From assembly GCA_036752345.1 (NCBI GenBank), contig DAIOSV010000023.1:1-33655 (forward strand): a DNA stretch of 33,655 nt, written 5' to 3'. The position numbers and the translations under genes are program-made. Positions 1 to 7,274 of this stretch are shown in pieces. Within the stretch, counting starts at the first letter, position 1, and every line of letters begins with the position of its first letter. The notes below the pieces were generated by a model that worked only from the letters and a program-made list of their open reading frames with translations, was not told where the DNA came from and did not search any database. The DNA comes from UBA1715 sp036752345 (GTDB taxonomy: Bacteria; Bacteroidota; Bacteroidia; Bacteroidales; UBA1715).

Positions 1-155
1 ACTGTTACAGAGTCACTTCCCGGGCGAGAGTAAATGTTTTTGGCGTACTTAAAAATGTTTCCCCCGGTTTTGAGGTCCGCAGTTTTTTGTTTTGTATTGC
101 TACAAGCCAATAACAGTAGGAGCGAGATGCAGTAGAGTGCAACCTTTTGTATCAT
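1..155 (-). CDS. Substrate-binding lipoprotein, N-terminal part (probably metal-chelate/cobalamin ABC transporter)
   Basis: The first 51 codons of a gene that runs off the left edge. The protein starts with a short basic end, a leucine-rich core and a lipobox ending LLAC (Cys18), so it should be a lipid-anchored envelope protein. After the anchor the text reads FKYAKNIYSRPGSDSVT, which resembles the first strand of BtuF/FepB-like periplasmic binding proteins of Bacteroidota. The ATG (155-153) shares its A with the TAA stop of pyrF (157-155), so translation is probably coupled to pyrF. The lipoprotein call is firm; the ligand class is inference from a short stretch. Confidence 0.65.
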   Translation of the reverse strand, partial: MIQKVALYCISLLLLLACSNTKQKTADLKTGGNIFKYAKNIYSRPGSDSVT

Positions 156-979
156 TATTTCATGTACGTTTTCATTAATTCGGCCATTTCTTGTTGGAGT
201 TCGCGTGCTTTTTCTCCGGCAACGTTGGCAAAATTTTCTGTCGCATCAGCAAAAATAATTCCTCGTGATGAGTTCACAAGCAATCCGCAGTCTTTGTTCA
301 TGCCATATTGTGCAACGGCTTCCAAACTGCCGCCTTGAGCACCAACGCCAGGCACGAGCAAGAAATGATTTGGCGCAATAGCACGCACGTTGCCAAGCAT
401 TTCGGCCTTAGTGGCGCCTACAACGTACATCATATTTTCGTCGTTGCCCCATTTTTGAGAAGTGGCAAGCACATGTTCGTACAAACTCTTTCCTTCGTTT
501 TCCAAAAACTGAAAATCGAACGCGCCTTTGTTTGACGTGAGCGCGAGCAAAATTGCCCATTTGTCTGGGTACGTCAAAAATGGCGAAACAGAATCTTCGC
601 CCATGTATGGGGCAATGGTAACGGCATCAAACGGAAGGTTTTCAAAAAACGCTTGCGCATACATTTTTGAGGTGTTTCCAATATCGCCGCGCTTTGCATC
701 GGCAATCAAGAAAATTTCAGGGTATTTGGCCGTAATGTAGTTCACGGTTTTTTCAAGGCTTTTCCAACCTGCTATGCCGTAGCATTCGTAGAACGCAATA
801 TTTGGCTTGTACGCTACGGTGTATTCCGCTGTCGCGTCAACAATTGCTTTGTTGAAAGCAAAAATAGGGTCGTCGGCTGACTGTAAATGTGCCGGAATTT
901 TTTTGATGTCGGTATCTAATCCTACACAGAGAAAACTTTGTTTTTTCTTGATTTCTGAAATTAACTCGTTCTTATTCAT
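155..979 (-). CDS. pyrF: Orotidine-5'-phosphate decarboxylase (type 2)
   Basis: Decarboxylates OMP to UMP, the last step of de novo pyrimidine synthesis, in the cytoplasm. The 274-residue protein carries the catalytic DAKRGDI motif (Asp94, Lys96, Asp99), an early LDTD and a late NSSRGI phosphate-binding segment. Its length fits the longer type 2 PyrF family common in Bacteroidota. The frame stays open upstream to 1087, but MNKNELISEI at 979 matches the family start and the upstream part looks like translated leader. A weak -7 box (TATATTTA, 1014-1007) lies about 28 bases before this start. The stop overlaps the start of the downstream lipoprotein gene. Confidence 0.95.
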   Translation of the reverse strand: MNKNELISEIKKKQSFLCVGLDTDIKKIPAHLQSADDPIFAFNKAIVDATAEYTVAYKPNIAFYECYGIAGWKSLEKTVNYITAKYPEIFLIADAKRGDIGNTSKMYAQAFFENLPFDAVTIAPYMGEDSVSPFLTYPDKWAILLALTSNKGAFDFQFLENEGKSLYEHVLATSQKWGNDENMMYVVGATKAEMLGNVRAIAPNHFLLVPGVGAQGGSLEAVAQYGMNKDCGLLVNSSRGIIFADATENFANVAGEKARELQQEMAELMKTYMK

Positions 980-1094
980 TACGTTATAAATTTGATTCTC
1001 AGTGGGTAAATATAGAGATTCCATGTGATATACAGAAACTTTTCTTGCTTTTGAGAATAAAAAATGTTTTCCGAAATAGTTTCGCATATTTCTT

Positions 1095-1102
1095 TACATT
1101 TG
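1095..1102 (+). promoter_or_regulatory. Candidate -7 box for the OB-fold gene
   Basis: TACATTTG fits the Bacteroidota -7 consensus TAnnTTTG and sits 30 bases before ATG 1133. It lies downstream of the first ATG of the open frame (1064), so it argues for the later start. No clear -33 element is seen. Confidence 0.45.
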
Positions 1103-1132
1103 TGTGATGAAATGCTTTTTTTATTAAGGAAA

Positions 1133-1522
1133 ATGAAGAAGTTATTTATACTTATAATAGGAGTAACACTGCTTGGAATAGCTGCACTCTTTGTCTTTTC
1201 GGATACAAAAGATGTGAAAAAATCAACTGTCAAAGATGTGATAGAAAATGCTACCACGCTTGACCGTCATGACGTATATGTTGTGCTCAACGGTACCATT
1301 GCTTCTCAAATTTCGAAAAAACGGTTCTGGTTTGAAGACGAAACCGGGCAAATTGTGTTACAGGTTGATCCTGATATTCTTGATACCTTCACGCCTACTA
1401 TGGGAGCAAAGGTTGAGGTTCGTGGCGAAGTTAATAGCGATGCCAATACCGACTCAAATGTGGAGATTAACGTGCAGGAAATTATAGTGGTTGATGACGA
1501 GGAAGACGTTGAGATTATATAA
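1133..1522 (+). CDS. Exported BOF (YgiW/YdeI-type OB-fold) family protein
   Basis: A 129-residue protein with a hydrophobic N-terminal segment (about residues 2-22: KKLFILIIGVTLLGIAALFV), either a signal peptide or an anchor. A single small beta domain follows. It shows the pattern TVKDVIENA, VVLNGTIASQI, FWFEDETGQIVLQVD, KVEVRGEV, typical of the bacterial OB-fold (BOF, formerly DUF388) family that includes YgiW and YdeI. Such proteins are periplasmic and linked to stress tolerance; their molecular role is unclear. Start 1133 is chosen over 1064 and 1112 because it has AAGGA five bases upstream and gives a clean signal sequence. Its stop overlaps the convergent ATP-grasp-like gene by 8 bases. 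Confidence 0.8.
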   Translation: MKKLFILIIGVTLLGIAALFVFSDTKDVKKSTVKDVIENATTLDRHDVYVVLNGTIASQISKKRFWFEDETGQIVLQVDPDILDTFTPTMGAKVEVRGEVNSDANTDSNVEINVQEIIVVDDEEDVEII

Positions 1523-1526
1523 TCTC
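1511..1526. repeat. Perfect 16-bp palindrome over two convergent stop codons
   Basis: GAGATTATATAATCTC reads the same on both strands. It contains the TAA of the OB-fold gene (1520-1522) and the TAA of the opposite gene (1517-1515). Because of the symmetry both proteins end in VEII. It is short and has no T-run, so a terminator role is only possible. Confidence 0.7.
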
Positions 1527-2322
1527 TACTCGAGCTCGATATTGTGTGTTTCTTGAAATTGGCGTAAGCGAAAGATACCCTTTTTGTATTCTCTCTTTGT
1601 TGATAATCAATGGATTTGCCTCAGTTTTTTCTAAGTCATTGTTGAATAAGTCGTTGGTATTTTTGTAGTAATCAACGAAATAGACTCCAGTCTTGCCTTC
1701 TTCTACAAACGCGTCGTAAAAAAGTCGGGCAACCAACCCCATTGTCATTCTCACATTGATTTCAACGCACGGGTGTACGGCAAATCCTTGCTCGGTTTCG
1801 TAGATAAACATATCAACTCCCAAATATCCCGAATAGTGCGGAGAAACTTGTTTGTCAATGAATTCCAATAATGATTCTTGTATTTTGTTCAAGTCAGTGG
1901 TTGTAATCCATTGATTGAGTTTNNNNNNNNNNNNNNNNNNNNNNNNNNNNNNNNNNNNNNNNNNNNNNNNNNNNNNNNNNNNNNNNNNNNNNNNNNNNNN
2001 NNNNNNNNNNNNNNNNNNNNNNGCCGTTCTTCTCAAACGTGCGGCGTATGGTTTTGTCCCAGCCCCAAGGTGCTGGCAAGTCTGTCGCGTTAAACCGATC
2101 TGAAATGCTGAGTGCAGAAAGTATTGGGAACTGTTTGCAGATGCCTGCCATCCATGCTTGGTCTTGTTCTTTCACAAAAACAAAGTCGTGCGCTTGTGCG
2201 TACCAAATGGGCAGATATGCCAAATCGCGGGCAAAGTCTTTGGCAGACAAAGGAGCGTCGAAGTTGTCAAAATCCGAGGCCATTGCCAAATCGTGTTCCG
2301 GGTTGAAAATATGCATACTCAT
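1515..2322 (-). CDS. ATP-grasp-like conserved protein, interrupted by an assembly gap
   Basis: One gene split by the N run. The first 100 codons (2322-2023) begin MSMHIFNPEHDLAMAS, a start I associate with a conserved Bacteroidota hypothetical family. The last 135 codons contain GYLGVDMFIY and HPCVEINVRMTMG, resembling the metal-binding E-x-N end of ATP-grasp ligases. The 300 and 408 bases outside the gap are both whole numbers of codons, so the true gap should be a multiple of three; the 100 Ns are a placeholder. ATP-grasp enzymes usually join a carboxylate to an amine or thiol using ATP; the substrate here is unknown. M3 (2316) is an alternative start. Confidence 0.7.
1923..2022. other. Assembly gap (100 Ns)
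   Basis: Exactly 100 undetermined bases, the usual placeholder for a scaffold join of unknown length. It falls inside the ATP-grasp-like gene. Confidence 0.99.
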
Positions 2323-2329
2323 ACGTTGG

Positions 2330-2337
2330 CAAAGATA
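2330..2337 (-). promoter_or_regulatory. Candidate -7 box for the ATP-grasp-like gene
   Basis: On the minus strand TATCTTTG fits TAnnTTTG. It ends only 7 bases before the ATG at 2322 and 13 before the ATG at 2316, so the message would have almost no leader, or translation starts at 2316. Confidence 0.4.
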
Positions 2338-2354
2338 GGAGAGATTCCGAATAT

Positions 2355-4703
2355 TTATTCGTGTAAAATGGTACAGGTTTTTTTCTCCGAGAATGATTTT
2401 TTACCGTTTGTAATGAGCTCAATTTTGATGAAATAAATTCCTGCGGGAACAAGGTTTCCTTGTGCGTTTGCGCAATTCCAGCGAATCACATCATTGGTCC
2501 CAAGCAACAGATTGTCGGCGATTTGCGCCACAAGAAGCCCGTTTGTGGAACACACACGCACATTGCACACCGTGCCTCTTTCCGATTCGTTACACCAAAG
2601 CAACATTTCGTCGTTTTCGCCATCGCCGTCGGGCGTCACTACGTCAGATTCAAGACGAAAGGTGTCGGCTTTTTTCAATTCGTACGACTGAGAATTGACG
2701 CACCCCGGCGTGGCAGAGCCTTGGCTTGTCGCTGCCGAAAACCATGAAGAAGCTTCGTGTGAAGGCAAATCGAATTGCATTCGTTCCAACGAAACACCTT
2801 CTTCGTCAGCAAGATACGGCGAATGCCAGACTGCATTATAGGTAAGAGAGTCTATCACTTCTTCCCAGCGGTTGAAGACGAGAATTGTCCCCGCATCATC
2901 GGGCAGGGAAGGAAGGGTTGCGGATATGAAAAGACTGCCATTGCAGTTGCTTTGTTGCTTGTATAGTTCGGCATCGGGAGAAATAACGGCATAGGAGTGT
3001 GGAGGAAATAAACAAAAACTTTCGGTGACTTGATAAAAATCTTCATTGTCAGAAAGATATACTTGTGAAAGGTCGAAATACGAATCAGAGTTGTTGTACA
3101 GTTCAACAAAATCGGATTCGTTGGAAACAGGATTGAAAAGTATCTCGTTTATAACGATGGAATTTTGCTGTAAAACAGAGTCGGTTTTGGCAAAAACGTA
3201 GTCGTTTACAGCAAACTGATTCCCGGCAAAGTCAGCACATTCTTCCGATAAAACTAACCGATATTCTTGATTTGATTGTAAAGATTGTGAAGTAAATAGT
3301 ATATATTGAGATAATGAATGATTTAATGAAGCAATGCTATCTATTTGGATATCATTTGAAAAACTGCAATTTTGAATGAATGAATTACAATCAATATTTT
3401 CAGAAAAACGTAGAGAAATAGTCTTGTCATCAATAACTTGCAGTGATTCAATTCGAGGAGAAATTTCATCACCGTTTCCGGATGCAACGGAGTTAATGGA
3501 TCCCGGAGTTCCGCCTACACGATTTTGTGCAACACGCCAGTTTTCAATGCTTTCGGAGAAGTTATCTACGTCAATTTTCTCAAGCGCCCAGCCTCCGTCA
3601 GCCTTAAAGTTGTCTTGATACCACTGTTCACTAAAAGTAACAGATGAAATAGTTTGCGTATCGTATTCTAAAGCAATTGTTTGCCCGCTATTTGTAATAG
3701 AAGGGAATGATTGCAAAAACGCACAATGCAACGTGTCCGAAAACAGCAATCTTGCTTTTTCTGAAACTAAGCACAGATGTTCTTTCGGGTTGAGAATTTT
3801 TGCAGGCAAAGGGTACGGTTTCTCACCAACAATAAGTTGTAAGTCAGAACATTGTATGGCGCAATTGCTGCGATTGTAAATCTCAATATACTCATATTCC
3901 GGCAGTCCAACTACAGGTGACGGGTCAGCCATGATTTCCGTAATAACGACTTGGTTGGTAGTTGGTTTTGTGTAAAAAGCAAAATGAAAACTTGTATCGC
4001 TCACCGATTCTCCGTTGAGGTCAGTTATGTCGGAAACGTTCATTGTGTATGCACCACAGAGGTTTTGCTTGAGTGTAACGAAAACGGAGTCTTTTTGAAT
4101 TATCGCAGTTTCAATTGCTCCTTCGGGAACGGACGAAACCGAGGCGGTGGCTAGGTTGTTTGAGAATTTCAGCAAAACCTCAGTTTCTTGTTGCACAATC
4201 TGCGTGTAGATAAACGGCGTGCGGGCGTAAGTGATGCGTATGTCGTCGATGGTGATTTGCCCCGAACTTGCCGATGCTTGCCTGAGCGTTATGGTAACCG
4301 TATCGTTGATGATGGTGTCGAGGGAATACGATTTCGTTATTCCTTTTTCGTTGCTGGTGGTAATTGTGTCAACGCAGGTGTTGTTTATTACAACGAGCAT
4401 TTCGCAGTTGGTAGAGAGCGCTTGCTCGTACAAAAACGAAAGCGACGTGATGCCGTAGGGAATCGTGTCCGACGAGAGGCAGGCATCGGCGGCTTTGTTA
4501 AAACTCACGGCTGCGTTGCCGTTTTGCGTCACTTGTTGATTTCCCCGTGCGTTTGTGTAAGTCCACACTCTGCCTGCGTTTCCTGTGAATTTTCCTGACG
4601 AATACGTTGCGCCAATGTTGGCAGTCGAAAAATCTTCAACTACTTGTGATAGAATGTTTGTTGCATAACAAAAAAATGCAACGAGAGCGAAAAAATGCTT
4701 CAT
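2355..4703 (-). CDS. Secreted lamin-tail-domain protein with FlgD/CHU_C-like C-terminal domain
   Basis: A 782-residue exported protein. Residues 1-20 (MKHFFALVAFFCYATNILSQ) are a signal peptide. The N-terminal 150 residues look like a beta-sandwich. Two lamin-tail domains are visible from VVITEIMADPSPVVG..EYIEIYN and from IVINEILFNPVSNESDFVELYN, with Ig-like parts before each (DISPRIESLQVIDDKTISLRF style). The C-terminal 100 residues (VVTPDGDGENDEM ... GNLVPAGIYFIKIEL) match the FlgD-like or gliding-type terminal domain of Bacteroidota surface proteins, often tied to type IX secretion. The frame opens at 4724, but 4703 gives the signal peptide directly. It is divergent from asd, with 47 bases between starts. 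Its exact function is unknown. Confidence 0.8.
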   Translation of the reverse strand: MKHFFALVAFFCYATNILSQVVEDFSTANIGATYSSGKFTGNAGRVWTYTNARGNQQVTQNGNAAVSFNKAADACLSSDTIPYGITSLSFLYEQALSTNCEMLVVINNTCVDTITTSNEKGITKSYSLDTIINDTVTITLRQASASSGQITIDDIRITYARTPFIYTQIVQQETEVLLKFSNNLATASVSSVPEGAIETAIIQKDSVFVTLKQNLCGAYTMNVSDITDLNGESVSDTSFHFAFYTKPTTNQVVITEIMADPSPVVGLPEYEYIEIYNRSNCAIQCSDLQLIVGEKPYPLPAKILNPKEHLCLVSEKARLLFSDTLHCAFLQSFPSITNSGQTIALEYDTQTISSVTFSEQWYQDNFKADGGWALEKIDVDNFSESIENWRVAQNRVGGTPGSINSVASGNGDEISPRIESLQVIDDKTISLRFSENIDCNSFIQNCSFSNDIQIDSIASLNHSLSQYILFTSQSLQSNQEYRLVLSEECADFAGNQFAVNDYVFAKTDSVLQQNSIVINEILFNPVSNESDFVELYNNSDSYFDLSQVYLSDNEDFYQVTESFCLFPPHSYAVISPDAELYKQQSNCNGSLFISATLPSLPDDAGTILVFNRWEEVIDSLTYNAVWHSPYLADEEGVSLERMQFDLPSHEASSWFSAATSQGSATPGCVNSQSYELKKADTFRLESDVVTPDGDGENDEMLLWCNESERGTVCNVRVCSTNGLLVAQIADNLLLGTNDVIRWNCANAQGNLVPAGIYFIKIELITNGKKSFSEKKTCTILHE

Positions 4704-4710
4704 ATTTTGG

Positions 4711-4718
4711 TATATTTG
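4711..4718 (+). promoter_or_regulatory. Candidate -7 box for asd
   Basis: TATATTTG matches TAnnTTTG and lies 32 bases before the asd ATG at 4751. Confidence 0.5.
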
Positions 4719-4733
4719 CGGCAATAATTACGA

Positions 4734-4741
4734 CAAAAATA
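4734..4741 (-). promoter_or_regulatory. Candidate -7 box for the lamin-tail gene
   Basis: TATTTTTG on the minus strand matches TAnnTTTG and lies 30 bases before the ATG at 4703. It faces the asd box across 15 bases. Confidence 0.5.
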
Positions 4742-4750
4742 ACACATTCT

Positions 4751-5761
4751 ATGAAAATTGCAATCGTTGGCGCAAGTGGCGCTGTAGGACAAGAGTTCCT
4801 AAGAGTTTTAGCAGAAAGGAATTTTCCTTTTGATGAAATGGTATTATTTGGTTCAGAACGTAGTGCAGGTAAAAAATACCCGTTCAAGGGCAAAGAATAC
4901 ACCGTTCAATTGTTAAAACACGGCGATGATTTTAAAGGAATTGATATCGTTTTCACATCAGCCGGTGCAGGAATTTCTAAAGAATATGCTGCCGACATTA
5001 CAAAATTCGGCGCTATCATGATTGATAACTCAAGCGCATTCCGTATGGATGCAGATGTTCCATTGGTTGTTCCTGAATGCAACGCCGCTGACGCATTAAA
5101 TCGTCCGCGTGGCATTATTGCAAACCCGAACTGTACCACAATTATGATGGTTGTGGTGTTGCAACCATTGGAACAATTGAGTCACATCAAACGTATTCAC
5201 ATTGCCAGCTACCAAGCTGCAAGTGGCGCAGGTGCCGCAGCTATGGCAGAATTGGAACAACAATATCGCGAAGTGCTTGACGGCAAACCCGCAACAGTAA
5301 AGAAATTTGCATATCAGTTGGCATACAACGTAATTCCTCAAATTGACGTATTTACTGAAAATGGATACACGAAAGAGGAAATGAAGATGTTTAACGAAAC
5401 ACGCAAAATTATGCACAGCGATGTACAATGCTCTGCAATGTGTGTACGCGTTCCTTCATTGCGTTCTCACTCCGAAGCAGTTTGGATTGAAACTGAAAAA
5501 CCAATTTCTGTAGAAGAAGCACAAAATGCAATTGCTAAGGGCGAAGGCATTCAACTTATGGACGATCCAAAAACACAAACATATCCAATGCCATTGTTCC
5601 TTGCCGGAAAAGACGATGTATATGTTGGTCGTGTTCGTAAGGATTTGGCAAACGAAAACGGTTTGACCTTGTGGTTGGTAGGCGACCAAATTAAGAAAGG
5701 TGCCGCACTTAACGCAGTACAAATCGGAGAATATTTGATAAAACAAGGAGTTGTAAAATAA
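4751..5761 (+). CDS. asd: Aspartate-semialdehyde dehydrogenase
   Basis: Reduces aspartyl phosphate to aspartate semialdehyde with NADPH, the branch point to lysine/diaminopimelate, threonine and methionine. The 336-residue protein has the N-terminal nucleotide-binding GASGAVGQEF (residues 7-16), the catalytic cysteine in NPNCTT (Cys128), the ASYQAASGAG segment and the catalytic histidine in LRSHSEA (His240). ATG 4751 is chosen because the family starts MKIAIVGASG; the frame opens at 4607 inside the opposite gene. It is convergent with lysA, another lysine-pathway gene, and ends at a strong terminator. Confidence 0.96.
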   Translation: MKIAIVGASGAVGQEFLRVLAERNFPFDEMVLFGSERSAGKKYPFKGKEYTVQLLKHGDDFKGIDIVFTSAGAGISKEYAADITKFGAIMIDNSSAFRMDADVPLVVPECNAADALNRPRGIIANPNCTTIMMVVVLQPLEQLSHIKRIHIASYQAASGAGAAAMAELEQQYREVLDGKPATVKKFAYQLAYNVIPQIDVFTENGYTKEEMKMFNETRKIMHSDVQCSAMCVRVPSLRSHSEAVWIETEKPISVEEAQNAIAKGEGIQLMDDPKTQTYPMPLFLAGKDDVYVGRVRKDLANENGLTLWLVGDQIKKGAALNAVQIGEYLIKQGVVK

Positions 5762-5783
5762 GCTCAACATCCTATAAATAGTA

Positions 5784-5822
5784 ACCGCCAAGATGTCGAA
5801 ACGTCTTGGCGGTTTTTTTTAT
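5784..5822 (+). terminator. Rho-independent terminator of asd
   Basis: Stem ACCGCCAAGA (5784-5793) pairs perfectly with TCTTGGCGGT (5804-5813). It extends inward by three pairs, including one G-T wobble, to a CGAA loop, and is followed by a run of eight T. It lies 22 bases after the asd stop. Confidence 0.92.
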
Positions 5823-5836
5823 TTCGTTTTCAAAAC

Positions 5837-7096
5837 TTACTTGAAATTCTTCAATCCTTCAAAATCCAACGTTGCAAAATAATCTTGTACTGTTTCGGCA
5901 CGGCGAATTTCTTTCACACTGCCATCGGCGCGAAGCAACAATTCAGCTGAACGAAGTTTTCCATTATAGTTGAATCCCATTGCGTGACCGTGCGCACCGG
6001 CATCGTGAATGGCAATAATATCGCCTTCTTCAATTTCCGGCAAATTACGTTGAATGGCAAACTTATCATTGTTTTCGCAGAGTGAACCCGTTACATCATA
6101 CACATGGTCGCTTGGTGCGTTTTCTTTGCCCAATACGGTAATGTGATGATACGCTCCGTACATTCCCGGACGCATCAAGTTGTTCATGCTGGCATCAACG
6201 CCTACATAGTCGCGGAAGGTGCGTTTAATGTGGCGAACCATCGTCACCAAATATCCGTAAGGACCGGTGATGAAACGTCCTGATTCCAGGTAAATTTTTA
6301 CCGGAGCAAGTCCGTTTGGAACAAGAATTTGTTCGTATTCTTTGCGAATGCCTTCGCTTATTTTGTAAACGTCAAGTTTCTTTTGCTCAGGACGATACGG
6401 AATTCCCAAACCGCCACCAAGGTTGATGAAATCAAAACGGATTCCTAATTCTTTATGAATTTTTACTGCCACGTTGAAAATTATGCGCGCAGTTTCTGCA
6501 AAATAATCTTCGTTTAACTCGTTGGAAGCCACCATGGTATGAATGCCAAAACGTTTTACGCCTTTCTCTTTCAAGAGTTTGTAGCCGTCAAACAATTGGT
6601 TTTCCATGCATCCGTATTTTGCTTCTTCCGGGTTACCGATAATGGCGTTTCCTTCTTTCAAATTTCCCGGATTGTAACGGAACGAAACTAATTCGGGCAA
6701 GCCTGCACATTTTTCAAGAAATTCCACGTGCGAAACATCGTCAAGGTTGATGATGCCACCAAGCTCGCGTGCTTTCTGAAATTCGTAATCACCAGTGTCG
6801 TTTGAAGTGAACATAATGTTTTCGCCCACGTTGCCAACTTTTTCAGAAATCAACAATTCCGGGTACGAACTGCAGTCGCATCCAAAACCACGTTGTGCAA
6901 GCAGTTTTATAAGATATGGATTTGGCGCCGCTTTTACTGCGAAATATTCATGAAATCCCTCGTTCCACGCAAATGCTTTTTTGAGTTCTTCAGCATTGTC
7001 TAACATTGCTTTTTCGTCGTAAATATGGAACGGCGTAGGAAATTGTTCTATGATTTTTTCGATTTGTTCTTTATTGAACGGAAGCGTTTTTGCCAT
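5837..7096 (-). CDS. lysA: Diaminopimelate decarboxylase (PLP fold III), clostridial/Bacteroidota subtype
   Basis: Decarboxylates meso-diaminopimelate to lysine. The 419-residue protein has the PLP lysine in YFAVKAAPNP (Lys55), a glycine loop NLGGGLGIPY (227-229), the ESGRFITGPYG segment (about 271-281) and the SLCENND motif with Cys340, which in this fold contacts substrate across the dimer. The usual HIGSQ motif is replaced by HTMVASN (His186), as I recall for the subtype found in clostridia and Bacteroidota. M15 of the open frame (7096) is used because a -7 box at 7127-7120 lies between it and the earlier ATG at 7138. Substrate is inferred from family; convergent asd supports it. Confidence 0.87.
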   Translation of the reverse strand: MAKTLPFNKEQIEKIIEQFPTPFHIYDEKAMLDNAEELKKAFAWNEGFHEYFAVKAAPNPYLIKLLAQRGFGCDCSSYPELLISEKVGNVGENIMFTSNDTGDYEFQKARELGGIINLDDVSHVEFLEKCAGLPELVSFRYNPGNLKEGNAIIGNPEEAKYGCMENQLFDGYKLLKEKGVKRFGIHTMVASNELNEDYFAETARIIFNVAVKIHKELGIRFDFINLGGGLGIPYRPEQKKLDVYKISEGIRKEYEQILVPNGLAPVKIYLESGRFITGPYGYLVTMVRHIKRTFRDYVGVDASMNNLMRPGMYGAYHHITVLGKENAPSDHVYDVTGSLCENNDKFAIQRNLPEIEEGDIIAIHDAGAHGHAMGFNYNGKLRSAELLLRADGSVKEIRRAETVQDYFATLDFEGLKNFK

Positions 7097-7119
7097 TGTG
7101 TCAACTATTAAATTCACTA

Positions 7120-7127
7120 CAAAAATA
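7120..7127 (-). promoter_or_regulatory. Candidate -7 box for lysA
   Basis: TATTTTTG on the minus strand, 23 bases before the ATG at 7096. It decides between the two possible lysA starts. Confidence 0.5.
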
Positions 7128-7195
7128 GGGATTCTCAAAACATTACATAATTCTTATTGAAAATTCTTTTCTTGAAAAAGTTAGTTTGTGAAAAT

Positions 7196-7274
7196 GGTTA
7201 ATCGGTTAACTGGTGAATCGGTTAGTTTGGGATACTTTTGATTACTAACCGATTAACCAACTAACCAGTTAACC
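7196..7274. repeat. Long imperfect inverted repeat between aroA and lysA
   Basis: Two 31-base arms (7196-7226 and 7244-7274) can pair at about 27 of 31 positions around a 17-base spacer. The innermost 11 pairs (AATCGGTTAGT with ACTAACCGATT) are perfect. Each arm is itself built of repeated CGGTTA/GGTTAA-like units. The right arm reaches the last base of the aroA stop codon. There is no T-run after it, so it is more like an extragenic palindromic element than a standard terminator. Confidence 0.8.

Noticed and set aside
1064..1132. Upstream start for the OB-fold protein
   Set aside because: It would put charged residues before the signal segment and lies upstream of the predicted promoter box.
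7196..7274. CRISPR-like array suggested by repeated GGTTA units
   Set aside because: Units are short, directly adjacent and arranged as an inverted repeat with no unique spacers.
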